Shown: piece after piece, positions 17,673-25,418 of the stretch | Layout of the letters: every line of letters starts with the position of its first letter | How positions within the stretch are numbered: position 1 is the first letter of the stretch | Assembly (NCBI RefSeq): GCF_902477725.1 | Contig: NZ_CABSIF010000008.1 | Coordinates: 62,001-126,000, forward strand | DNA: 64,000 nucleotides | Direction: 5' to 3' | Source: an uncultured Desulfovibrio sp. | GTDB lineage: Bacteria > Desulfobacterota > Desulfovibrionia > Desulfovibrionales > Desulfovibrionaceae | Made by a program: the position numbers and the translations under genes | Notes under the pieces: generated by a model | What the model saw: only the letters and a program-made list of their open reading frames with translations | Told to the model about the DNA's origin: nothing | Databases searched by the model: none

Positions 17673-18245
17673 GGTGATTTCTCCTTGGAAAGATGCGCTC
17701 ATGGTGCGTGAAGTGGGGCATGCCGTCAAGGGCAAGCAAGAAGGGCATACAGCACTGAACCGACCTTACGGCTGGTTCCAATATTCAAAAGTTTACATAA
17801 TTATCATTATGGGACATTTATAAATACTGGATGCGGGGTGGGCCGGGGTTCAAAACCAGCACGAAAGTCTGCTTAGAATGCCATTGGCGGCACCACCGCC
17901 AAACCATCCATGCGCAGAGGTCTGAACAATGTAAAATGGACAAGCCGCCATGAATTTTCCCGCCGTTCCTTGAATTTTGAGGATTCGAATTTACTTAAAC
18001 CCGTGAGTCCAGTTTTTACCCGTAGCCATTTCATCCTTTCCTTATATAAGAAGCCCCTGATTGCCACTCATGAATCCCGTCCAGATCGACCACCCCAATA
18101 TGGCCGAATGGCGCATCCTACAGATTCATTGCTGCGCCAGCATTGGCTTTTTGAACGGCGCAAAACCAGTGGCAGCCTTGCACTTGCTCCCGAAGCGGCT
18201 CTGACGTACAACACTGCCAACACAGGTTTTCAGCAAGGAGTTTCC
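17673..18245. other. 570-bp divergent intergenic region (rluB / rdgC)
   Basis: Holds no supported gene. An open frame from 17910 runs into rdgC, but its first 112 codons lack the family's sequence and a ribosome site. Contents noted: a partial Fur-box-like A+T stretch ATAATTATCATTAT (17797-17810), an A+T-rich TTATATAAG at 18042, and the ribosome sites of both flanking genes. Confidence 0.5.
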
Positions 18246-18869
18246 ATGGGCTTTGCCAACAGCTCTTGCAGCTTTACACGGTTCCGCATTCTTGATCCTG
18301 TTCCGGCCACGCTCTGGCCGCAGATACTGGACAAACTGAAACAGTTCGCCATGCGCGACATTGACGATATTCCTGAAATGCAGGGCCAGGGATGGGCCTG
18401 TTTTGAGGACATGCTCGATACCGACTGGGTCACGGCCCCGCCCCAGAAAGGCGCGTACCTCGTGTTTTCTCTGCGGCTGGATATGCGGCGCATACCCGCT
18501 GGCGTGGTCAAAAAGCACGTTGCTCTTGCCCTCAAGGAAGAAAAAAAGCGCATGGGCGAACAGGGCAAGAACTACATTGCCCGCGAGCGCAAAAAAGAAC
18601 TCAAGGAGCAGGTGCTGCTGCGCCTGCGTTCCCGTTTTTTGCCTGTTCCCGGCGAATTCAACGTGCTCTGGGCCACAGACAAGAACGAAGTCTGGTTTGC
18701 GTCCACCCAGAACAAGATGATTGATCTCTTCCTGGAAGAGTTTCTCAAAACATTTGAGCTGCATCTGGAGCAACTGACGCCCTACAATCTGGCGGTCTCC
18801 ATGCTGGACGAAGAAAGCCTGATCCGCCTGGACAAGCTGGAACCCACGCAGTTCGCTCCCCTTTCCTGA
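18246..18869 (+). CDS. rdgC: RdgC-like recombination-associated protein, short form
   Basis: A 207-residue protein resembling RdgC: FTRFRILDPVPATLW at the start, then DIDDIPEMQGQGWACFED, the charged helix KKELKEQVLLRLRSRFLPVP and NVLWATDKNEVWFAST. RdgC in enterobacteria is about 300 residues, a ring-shaped DNA-binding protein that restrains RecA filament functions. Here the C-terminal part is shorter. ATG 18246 has AAGGAG 7 nt upstream. The next gene begins 18 bp later and probably encodes a partner. Confidence 0.75.
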   Translation: MGFANSSCSFTRFRILDPVPATLWPQILDKLKQFAMRDIDDIPEMQGQGWACFEDMLDTDWVTAPPQKGAYLVFSLRLDMRRIPAGVVKKHVALALKEEKKRMGEQGKNYIARERKKELKEQVLLRLRSRFLPVPGEFNVLWATDKNEVWFASTQNKMIDLFLEEFLKTFELHLEQLTPYNLAVSMLDEESLIRLDKLEPTQFAPLS

Positions 18870-18887
18870 TGACGGCACGGAGACCCC

Positions 18888-19415
18888 ATGAACATGCCTT
18901 ATCTTGGCGAATCCACTGACAGCATTCTCGGCAAGGAATTTCTGACCTGGCTCTGGTATCAGAGCGACACCGCCCCCGGCGCGTTCACTGACAAAGACGG
19001 TGCGCCCTTTGCCGTTTCCATGGAACAGCGCATTGTGGTAGAAGGCGGCGAAGGCGATGCCCGCGAAACAGCCTCTGTTTCCGGCTCGCTCTCCCCTCTC
19101 CGCGAAGCCCGTTTTGGCCTCGGCAACGGCAAACAGGTCAGCCGCGCCCTGCTGCGCCTTGAAAAAGAAGAGCTTGCCTTTCAGGTCAGCCTAAAAGCTG
19201 AGGATTTCTGCCTCAACAGCCTCAAGACCCCCAAGCTCGACAAGGGCGACAATGATGACGACCCGGACGCCCTGCTGCTGGAAAAGTTCTATCTTATGGA
19301 AGTGTGCACCGGTCTGCTGGATGCCCTGTACGCCCGCTTTCTGAAGCTGCGCCTCTCGTCTGGCTGGCAGAAGGAAGTGGACGACATGCGCCAGTGGATG
19401 ACCCGCACGGAGTAA
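18888..19415 (+). CDS. unknown protein co-encoded with RdgC
   Basis: A 175-residue acidic soluble protein with GKEFLTWLWYQSD near the N-terminus, an acidic KGDNDDDPDALLLEKFY region, and C-terminal helices (DALYARFLKLRLSSGWQKEV). The GKEFLTWLWY phrase recurs in proteins encoded beside rdgC in other proteobacteria, as far as I recall. No enzymatic motif is visible. GGAG lies 6 nt before the ATG. Position suggests a shared role in recombination or replication-associated DNA binding; this is inference only. Confidence 0.6.
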   Translation: MNMPYLGESTDSILGKEFLTWLWYQSDTAPGAFTDKDGAPFAVSMEQRIVVEGGEGDARETASVSGSLSPLREARFGLGNGKQVSRALLRLEKEELAFQVSLKAEDFCLNSLKTPKLDKGDNDDDPDALLLEKFYLMEVCTGLLDALYARFLKLRLSSGWQKEVDDMRQWMTRTE

Positions 19416-19424
19416 ACTTTTTTC

Positions 19425-20456
19425 ATGAGCACCCTGCCCGCATCTGCCGCAAAAGGCCGTTTTTCCGGCCCGCTACTGCACGTTTTACGCAAAACGTTGT
19501 GGATGCTGCTTGTGCTGTGGGGCATCACCATCATCAGCTTTTGGGTCATCCATCTGGCCCCCGGCTCGCCCACAGATATGGAAACCACGCTCAATCCGCT
19601 GGCTGGCGCTGCGGCGCGTCAGCGGCTTGAGGTGCTTTACGGGCTGGATCGCCCCCTCTATGTGCAGTACTGGGACTGGCTGACCCGCATCGTGCATCTG
19701 GATTTCGGCAATTCCATGTCTGCCGATTCCCGCCCGGTGCTGAGCAAAATTCTTGAGCGCCTGCCCCTCACCGTGGGCATGAACGTTATTTCACTGGTGC
19801 TCACCCTGCTCATTGCCATTCCGGTGGGTATTGTTTCCGCCTGCCGGCAGAACTCGCTGCTGGACAAGTCCGTTACCGTGCTGGTTTTTCTGGGTTTTGC
19901 CATGCCGTCCTTCTGGCTGGCCCTGCTGCTCATGATGTTTTTTGGCATTGAGCTGCAATGGCTGCCCATTTCCGGCCTTACATCCATGAATTACGAGCAG
20001 TTGAGCGCCTGGGGCAAGTTTTGCGATCTGGCGCGGCACTTGGCCCTGCCCACACTGGTGTATACCGTGGGCGGGCTGGCGGGCATGTCGCGCTACATGC
20101 GCGCCTGCATGCTTGAGGTGCTGCGGCAGGATTATATTCTCACGGCACAGGCCAAGGGATTGAGCGCTGGCGCGGTTATCTGGCGGCATGCCCTGCGCAA
20201 CGCTCTGCTGCCCGTCATTACTCTGCTGGGCCTTTCGGTGCCGGGGCTTATCGGCGGCAGCGTCATCATTGAGTCCATCTTTGCCCTGCCGGGGCTGGGC
20301 CAGCTGTTTTACGGCGCAGTTATGGCGCGCGATTACACCATGATCATGGGCAATCTGGTTCTTGGGGCGGTGCTCACGCTCGCGGGCAACCTGCTGGCGG
20401 ATTTCTGCTACGGAATCGCGGATCCGCGCATCCGCAACGCTAAGGACAACGCCTGA
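19425..20456 (+). CDS. peptide/nickel-type ABC transporter permease (DppB family)
   Basis: A 343-residue inner-membrane permease with about six helices and the DppB-type N-terminus (LRKTLWMLLVLWGITIISFW, then HLAPGSP). The cytoplasmic coupling loop AKGLSAGAVIWRHALRNA contacts the ATPase. The family imports di-/oligopeptides or nickel. It overlaps the next permease by 1 nt. No ATPase or binding-protein gene is nearby, so the system depends on subunits encoded elsewhere. Confidence 0.88.
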   Translation: MSTLPASAAKGRFSGPLLHVLRKTLWMLLVLWGITIISFWVIHLAPGSPTDMETTLNPLAGAAARQRLEVLYGLDRPLYVQYWDWLTRIVHLDFGNSMSADSRPVLSKILERLPLTVGMNVISLVLTLLIAIPVGIVSACRQNSLLDKSVTVLVFLGFAMPSFWLALLLMMFFGIELQWLPISGLTSMNYEQLSAWGKFCDLARHLALPTLVYTVGGLAGMSRYMRACMLEVLRQDYILTAQAKGLSAGAVIWRHALRNALLPVITLLGLSVPGLIGGSVIIESIFALPGLGQLFYGAVMARDYTMIMGNLVLGAVLTLAGNLLADFCYGIADPRIRNAKDNA

Positions 20457-21292
20457 TGCTGCCCCGCGCCCTCAAAAAGCTGCTTGGCCGCAACTTCATG
20501 CTCGCGTTCGGGCTTGTTATTGTGCTTGCCATGTCGCTGGCCGCGCTCCTTGCCCCATGGATTGCGCCCTTTGACCCTAATGCCCTGCACCTGGACAATA
20601 TTCTGGAGCCGCCCTCCTCCCGCTTTCTGCTCGGCACAGACCGCCTTGGACGCGATGTTTTTTCGCGCCTGCTTTACGGCGGCAGGGTTTCTCTTTGGGT
20701 AGGCTTTGTGGCTGTGGGCATATCGGTCAGCATCGGGACTGTTCTTGGCCTTGTGAGCGGCTATTTTCGCCGCTGGGTGGACGAGTGCATCATGCGCGTG
20801 GTTGATATCATGCTCTGCTTTCCGTCATTTTTTCTTATTCTGGCGGTGATTGCTTTTCTTGAACCCAATCTTACCAATATCATGGTGGTTATTGGGCTTA
20901 CCTCGTGGATGGGCGTTACCCGCCTTGTGCGCGCAGAGGCGCTTACCCTGCGCGAGCGTGAATTTGTCGACGCCGCGCGGCTGGCTGGCACATCCACAGC
21001 GGGCATACTGTTTCGGCACATACTGCCCAATGCCCTTGCGCCCGTGCTGATAACAGCTACACTGGGTGTTGCCGGGGCCATACTGGTAGAATCAAGTCTC
21101 AGCTTCCTGGGGCTTGGCGTGCAGCCCCCCGCAGCCAGCTGGGGCAACATGCTCATGGACGGCAAAGCCGTGATTGAAACCGCACCCTGGCTGTCGGTAT
21201 ATCCCGGCTTGGCCATCCTGGTAACGGTATTGGGCTATAACCTTCTGGGTGAAAGCCTGCGGGATATCTTTGATCCGCGCCTTCGCCAATAG
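20456..21292 (+). CDS. peptide/nickel-type ABC transporter permease (DppC family)
   Basis: A 278-residue partner permease. It shows the DppC N-terminal membrane anchor, the periplasmic LGTDRLGRDVFSRLLYG, and the coupling loop DAARLAGTSTAGILFRHILP. Its ATG overlaps the stop of the DppB-like gene (TGATG), which indicates translational coupling. Together the two form the membrane channel of a peptide-type importer lacking local ATPase and substrate-binding genes. Confidence 0.88.
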   Translation: MLPRALKKLLGRNFMLAFGLVIVLAMSLAALLAPWIAPFDPNALHLDNILEPPSSRFLLGTDRLGRDVFSRLLYGGRVSLWVGFVAVGISVSIGTVLGLVSGYFRRWVDECIMRVVDIMLCFPSFFLILAVIAFLEPNLTNIMVVIGLTSWMGVTRLVRAEALTLREREFVDAARLAGTSTAGILFRHILPNALAPVLITATLGVAGAILVESSLSFLGLGVQPPAASWGNMLMDGKAVIETAPWLSVYPGLAILVTVLGYNLLGESLRDIFDPRLRQ

Positions 21293-21371
21293 TTTGAAAT
21301 GTAAGGGCATCCAAGATAGTTAAAGTTTTACATTAAGCAAAAATAAACTGCCATAAAGATACGTTAAAGCC

Positions 21372-22976
21372 ATGCTTGAATACCTGCGCATTCGCAATCT
21401 GGCCCTCATTGAGGACATGGAACTGGAATTTTCGCCCGGCATGAACGTGCTGACGGGTGAAACCGGGGCGGGGAAGAGCTTTATCCTTAAAGCGCTGGGC
21501 TTTCTGCTTGGCGACAAACTTTCGGCGGATATGGTTCGCGCGGGTGCTGAGCGCGCACAGGTAGAGGCCCTGTTCAGCACAAAAGATGCGGACATGGTTC
21601 TGCGGCGCGAAATTGTGGCGGAGACAGGCCGCAGCCGCCTGTACATCAACGATGAGCTGCGCTCGCAAGACAGTCTGCGCGACCTGCGCAACCGCCTTGT
21701 GGCCCACACCAGCCAACACGCCCAGCAAAAACTGCTTCAATCTTCATTTCAGGCCAGGCTGCTGGAAAGCGGCCTAAGCTGCCCCGAGCTTCTGCACCAG
21801 CGGGACGCCCTGCTTGCGCGCCTTCAGGCCAATGCGGCCCAGCGCTCTGCCCTGCTTGAGCGTCAGGCCGGGTTGGGCGAACGGCGCGAGCTGCTTGAAA
21901 TGCAGCAGCAGGAGATCGACAAGGTTTCTCCCGAAGAAGGCGAAGAAGAAAAGCTGGAAGAAATTCGCGCGCTGGCCCGTTCCATGGAGCACCAGCAGGA
22001 GAATTACGAGCAGGCGCTCATTTTGCTGCAAGGCGATGATCAAGAAGGCGTGATCGACCAGCTGGGCCAGTTGGAAAAGCTCTTGCAGCGCATGTGCCGG
22101 GAGGACGAATCCCTCCAGGCCGATGCCGACGCCGTGGCCGCCCTGCGCCAGCAGCTTGCCCACCTTGGCGGCAGGCTTCGCCGCCCGCCTGCCCTGCCTG
22201 GGCTGGACGAAATGCCCGACATGGATCATCTGGAAGAGCGCCTGTTTGCCCTTGCGCAGCTCAAGCGCAAGCTGCACAGAACCCTGCCGGAGATTCTGGC
22301 CCTGCGCGAAGAAATTTCCGAGAACCTTTCCTTCCTTGATGTATGCGCGCTGGACATCACCCGGCTGGACAAGGAAGCGGCAGCTCTTGCCGCAGAGCTG
22401 GCCGCTGTGACCGCCCGCATCATCCCGGCGCGCCGCGAAGCGGCAGCCGCCATTGCGACCAAGCTGGAAAACGAACTGCGCCAGTTGGGCTTTTCAGATC
22501 AGGTACGGGTATTGCCAGATTTTGCCGTGCAGGAAATCTGGCCCGGCGTTACAGACGAGCGAGGGCGCATCCTTTGGGCACCCAACCCCGGCCAGCCCCC
22601 GCAACCGCTGGATAAAATCGCCTCGGGCGGCGAGCTTTCGCGCTTTTTGCTGGCGCTGGCCAGCGTGCAGCAGGACGACGAAGGCGCTACATTCATATTT
22701 GACGAGGTCGATGCCGGAGTTGGCGGCATGACCCTGAACAAGCTGGCCGAAAAGCTCTATGCACTGGCCGAAACGCGCCAGATGCTGCTCATCACCCACT
22801 GGCCGCAACTGGCGGCCCGCGCCCGCAGGCATTTTCAGATTGTTAAGATGGTGCGCGATGGGGAAACCTTTACCCTCTGCTCCCCCCTTAACAAAGAAGA
22901 TCGCCACGCCGAGCTTGCGCGCATGGCAGGCGGCGGCGAACAGGGCGAGGCGCTGGCCCGCAGCCTGGAAAAATAG
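21372..22976 (+). CDS. recN: DNA repair protein RecN
   Basis: A 534-residue SMC-like ATPase for double-strand-break repair. Walker A GETGAGKS at residues 29-36, long helical coiled-coil arms (about 150-350, rich in Glu/Gln/Leu), the ABC signature SGGELSRFLLALA (~418), and Walker B FIFDEVDAGVGG (~440). It is slightly shorter than the 550-residue norm. No clear ribosome site precedes ATG 21372, but the start fits the family (MLEYLRIRNLALIED). A terminator follows. Confidence 0.94.
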   Translation: MLEYLRIRNLALIEDMELEFSPGMNVLTGETGAGKSFILKALGFLLGDKLSADMVRAGAERAQVEALFSTKDADMVLRREIVAETGRSRLYINDELRSQDSLRDLRNRLVAHTSQHAQQKLLQSSFQARLLESGLSCPELLHQRDALLARLQANAAQRSALLERQAGLGERRELLEMQQQEIDKVSPEEGEEEKLEEIRALARSMEHQQENYEQALILLQGDDQEGVIDQLGQLEKLLQRMCREDESLQADADAVAALRQQLAHLGGRLRRPPALPGLDEMPDMDHLEERLFALAQLKRKLHRTLPEILALREEISENLSFLDVCALDITRLDKEAAALAAELAAVTARIIPARREAAAAIATKLENELRQLGFSDQVRVLPDFAVQEIWPGVTDERGRILWAPNPGQPPQPLDKIASGGELSRFLLALASVQQDDEGATFIFDEVDAGVGGMTLNKLAEKLYALAETRQMLLITHWPQLAARARRHFQIVKMVRDGETFTLCSPLNKEDRHAELARMAGGGEQGEALARSLEK

Positions 22977-22990
22977 CACTCTGCAAAATT

Positions 22991-23022
22991 TGCCGTGTGG
23001 TTTAGACCATGCGGCATTTTTC
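22991..23022 (+). terminator. recN terminator
   Basis: TGCCGTGTGGT / ACCATGCGGCA, 11 bp with two G-U wobbles, loop TTAG, then TTTTTC. It starts 14 nt after the recN stop. Confidence 0.75.
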
Positions 23023-23133
23023 TTTCATACTTGCCGCGACATTATCGTGCTGCGGCCAGTATCTACGTATCTTTCTGACAATTTTTTGACTTTCTCTAAA
23101 CTTTTTGCCCTTTTTCAGGCCTGCAATGAGAAC

Positions 23134-23149
23134 TGGCACTTATCTTGCT
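23134..23149 (+). promoter_or_regulatory. sigma-54 (-24/-12) promoter
   Basis: TGGCACTTATCTTGCT matches the consensus TGGCACG-N4-TTGCW at all but one defined position, with the required 10 nt between GG and GC. The start site would be about 12 nt downstream, roughly 45 nt before the GTG at 23206. A GCGGCA-N15-TGCCGC inverted repeat at 23011-23037 lies about 100 bp upstream, where an enhancer-binding activator could sit. Confidence 0.65.
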
Positions 23150-23205
23150 TATACCTTCTCCAGATAACGGAAAGGCAAATTTGACCATAGCCACAGGGGG
23201 AGCAT

Positions 23206-23742
23206 GTGACTAACGAAAATAATAATTGCATAAGCGCCATGCTCCATATGCAAACTGGCGCTCCAGGAGCCGCCTCGCATGCACGGCACGGGCAGATTGC
23301 GGGGCAACCGCTTTCGGGCCTGGACGAAGCATCGGCCAGGGCCTTGAGATGCCTGGCAAAGGATGGCGAAGGGCTTGTTACGGCACTTGAAGCGCGGCTT
23401 GATTCGCTTCAGGAAGCCTTTATGGACATGCTGAACAGCCAGCTTGAAGAACGCCACCTCCGGCCCGAAGACCGCCTGCATCTGTATGTTTCGCCCGAGG
23501 GAACACTGGTGGTTGAAGGCAACGACAACGACGCCAACCTGCTGTGCGATATCATCACGCGCAAGCCGGACTTGCAAAAAAACTTTAAGGAAATGGCCCA
23601 GGTGGCCATGCTCTCGCACGGTGTAGAACTGGCAACCCAGATCCATAACGATATTATCGATCAGGTTGAAGACGCCAATCCCCTGCTTAGGCACTATCAT
23701 ATGTGCCTTAAGGGGCCGCTCTCGCATTTCTATATCCGTTAG
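23206..23742 (+). CDS. protein of unknown function (178 aa) under a sigma-54 promoter
   Basis: A soluble protein with a variable N-terminal ~45 residues, then GLDEASARALRCLAKDGEGL and a helical region (TALEARLDSLQEAFMDML). A beta-like segment RLHLYVSPEGTLVVEGNDND follows, and C-terminal helices. The layout resembles proteins with a flagellar or surface link in other bacteria but no family is recognised. GTG is the start, with an AGGGGGAG ribosome site 5 nt upstream. Sigma-54 control would suggest regulated expression (nitrogen, motility, stress or carbon signals). Confidence 0.7.
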   Translation: MTNENNNCISAMLHMQTGAPGAASHARHGQIAGQPLSGLDEASARALRCLAKDGEGLVTALEARLDSLQEAFMDMLNSQLEERHLRPEDRLHLYVSPEGTLVVEGNDNDANLLCDIITRKPDLQKNFKEMAQVAMLSHGVELATQIHNDIIDQVEDANPLLRHYHMCLKGPLSHFYIR

Positions 23743-23745
23743 AGC

Positions 23746-23777
23746 TTGCCAAAGTCGAGCAAGCGACTTATTGTAAT
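23746..23777 (+). promoter_or_regulatory. possible tmRNA promoter
   Basis: TTGCCA is followed after 17 nt by TATTGT, and an overlapping TGTAAT matches the -10 better but at 20-nt spacing. Either would start transcription just before the tmRNA 5' end at 23790. Confidence 0.35.
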
Positions 23778-23789
23778 GCTTGACCAAAT

Positions 23790-24169
23790 GGGGGCGCACT
23801 GGTTTCGACGGGGACGTGGAAGCCTTAGCGGCAGGTCGAGGCGCCGCTGGCCTCGTAAAAAGCGGCAACAAAAGTAATTGCCAACAACGATTACGACTAC
23901 GCTTACGCTGCCTAAAAACAGCGAGGCAACGACCGCTTAGGCGGTCACGTCATTCTGGGCCATGTCTGATAACCCTGAATGGCGACACTTATCAGGCTGG
24001 CGGAAATCGGTGCTCACCGGGGTTTTCCGCGAGGAGTTTACCGGCGGGATTGCCGTGATGCGCCCGGTCAGGGGCTACCACCACGGTGAAATTAATACCT
24101 GACATAAACCTGTAGATGCTTCGTGTGGACAGTTCGCGGACGGGGGTTCAACTCCCCCCGCCTCCACCA
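23790..24169 (+). ncRNA. ssrA: transfer-messenger RNA
   Basis: About 380 nt. The 5' end GGGGGCGCACTGGTTTCGACGG and the 3' end with T-arm GGGGGTTCAACTCCCCC and CCTCCACCA form the tRNA-Ala-like domain. The tag frame at 23880-23915 encodes ANNDYDYAYAA followed by TAA, a Desulfovibrio-type tag. tmRNA rescues stalled ribosomes and tags the peptide for proteolysis with SmpB. The 3' end is a common integration site for mobile DNA. Confidence 0.97.
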
Positions 24170-24181
24170 CCCCCACAAATT

Positions 24182-24228
24182 AAAGTGGCTTATACGATCT
24201 GGATAAGACGTATAAGCCACTTTTTGTT
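24182..24228 (+). terminator. tmRNA terminator
   Basis: A 15-bp perfect stem AAAGTGGCTTATACG / CGTATAAGCCACTTT with a 12-nt loop and a T-run, 12 nt after the CCA. Its core GTGGCTTATACG recurs in the terminator at 42399. Confidence 0.92.
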
Positions 24229-24348
24229 TGGCTAATTCTTTTTTCCGTTCAATTTCCACTCATTTCTTTGAAAGGCAACCACACAGCATTGAAGCAAAAA
24301 CTATTATAATGTACAAATTATCATTATCGCATAGAGGTAATAAAGCCT

Positions 24349-25335
24349 ATGAATTTTAAGCCGCGCACCATTGATTCTCTTTCCGAAATGATTTGTGGAA
24401 ACTTTCCACATGATGAAACATTTTTCATCTACCGTAGTAGTTCTCAGTTAACACGTTTTTTTCGACACTGTGATACCGATTATCGCCATGACGGGTCAAC
24501 GCGCGACAAATGGGTTGCAGGAGTACTTGAAGAAATTTTATCTGAATCCCACTCTAATGAGTTTACACCTCCTGAAATTTTTTCTCGTATAATTGACGTA
24601 TTAATGGATAAAGAAGATGCAATTAATGAAAGTAGTGAACGCGTTCTCGCATTAGAAAAATTAAATATAACCCTGGCGAGAGAAGGATATGAAGCTTTTT
24701 ACGCAGAAGATAACAGATGTTATTTACGCCATATAGAAACCAGCACAATAATTAATAGCCAACCAAACCCTAATAGACCTTTTTCCCAACATGAAATTCT
24801 TCGCAGAGAAAAACTTGTAAAATATTTTGATAGTATATCGGAAGATGGTCTTATTGAAACAATTCTATTGCCACTTTTTCGCCAACTGGGATTTCACAGG
24901 GTCACAGTATCTGGACATAAAGATAAATCACTTGAATACGGTAAAGATCTATGGATGAAATACACATTACCCACACGGCATACCTTATATTTTGGCATCC
25001 AAGTCAAAAAGACAAAAATTGATGCCTCTGGTGATAGCCGTTCAAAAAATACGAATATTGCAGAAATACACAATCAAGCCCTCATGATGCTTGGTCATGA
25101 AATATTTGACCATGATACAAGCAGGCGTGTGTTGGTTGACCATGCATACATAATATCTGGAAGTGAAATAACTAAACAGGCAAAAAACTGGTTGGGCGAA
25201 AAACTTGATATTTCAAAAAGAAGTCAAATCATATTTATGGACAGGGAAGATTTGCTTAATCTTTTTATTGTAACCAACCTACCGTTGCCAAATGAAAAGC
25301 AATCATCTGACACTCTGGATGAACTTCCATTCTAA
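24349..25335 (+). CDS. probable abortive-infection/defence protein with PD-(D/E)XK-like nuclease domain
   Basis: A 328-residue protein, markedly A+T-rich compared with its neighbours. The N-terminal ~130 residues resemble the AbiJ-type N-terminal domains of phage-defence proteins: a helical module with GSTRDKWVAGVLEE and ALEKLNITLAREGYEAF. The C-terminal half shows an Mrr/PD-(D/E)XK-like pattern, EYGKDLWMKY (Asp ~200) followed by YFGIQVKK (Gln218-x-Lys220), the QxK variant of the nuclease core. Position behind tmRNA, composition and domain pairing suggest an acquired anti-phage effector. A GAGG site lies 11 nt upstream; a TATAAT box is at 24305. Function is inferred from pattern, not proven homology. 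Confidence 0.6.
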   Translation: MNFKPRTIDSLSEMICGNFPHDETFFIYRSSSQLTRFFRHCDTDYRHDGSTRDKWVAGVLEEILSESHSNEFTPPEIFSRIIDVLMDKEDAINESSERVLALEKLNITLAREGYEAFYAEDNRCYLRHIETSTIINSQPNPNRPFSQHEILRREKLVKYFDSISEDGLIETILLPLFRQLGFHRVTVSGHKDKSLEYGKDLWMKYTLPTRHTLYFGIQVKKTKIDASGDSRSKNTNIAEIHNQALMMLGHEIFDHDTSRRVLVDHAYIISGSEITKQAKNWLGEKLDISKRSQIIFMDREDLLNLFIVTNLPLPNEKQSSDTLDELPF

Positions 25336-25387
25336 AATGGAATTATGGAAAAAACATTATTTAAATATTTATAATTATATTTCAGAC

Positions 25388-25418
25388 GGTAACTTTCCAA
25401 CAACGTTGTTCTGTTACC
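25388..25418. terminator. nested palindromes between convergent transcripts
   Basis: GGTAAC...GTTACC encloses a 12-bp perfect palindrome AACAACGTTGTT. It overlaps the stop codon of the last polyene-operon gene and lies 53 nt after the defence-like gene. Only scattered T residues follow on the minus strand, so it is a weak bidirectional terminator at best. Confidence 0.4.

Noticed and set aside
17910..18245. N-terminal extension of rdgC by 112 codons
   Set aside because: The extension has no family similarity or ribosome site, while ATG 18246 has AAGGAG.
23790..25413. Direct repeat of the tmRNA 3' end as attR of an integrated element
   Set aside because: I looked for the T-arm/acceptor sequence (GGTTCAACTCCC...) after the defence-like gene and found none; no integrase gene is present.
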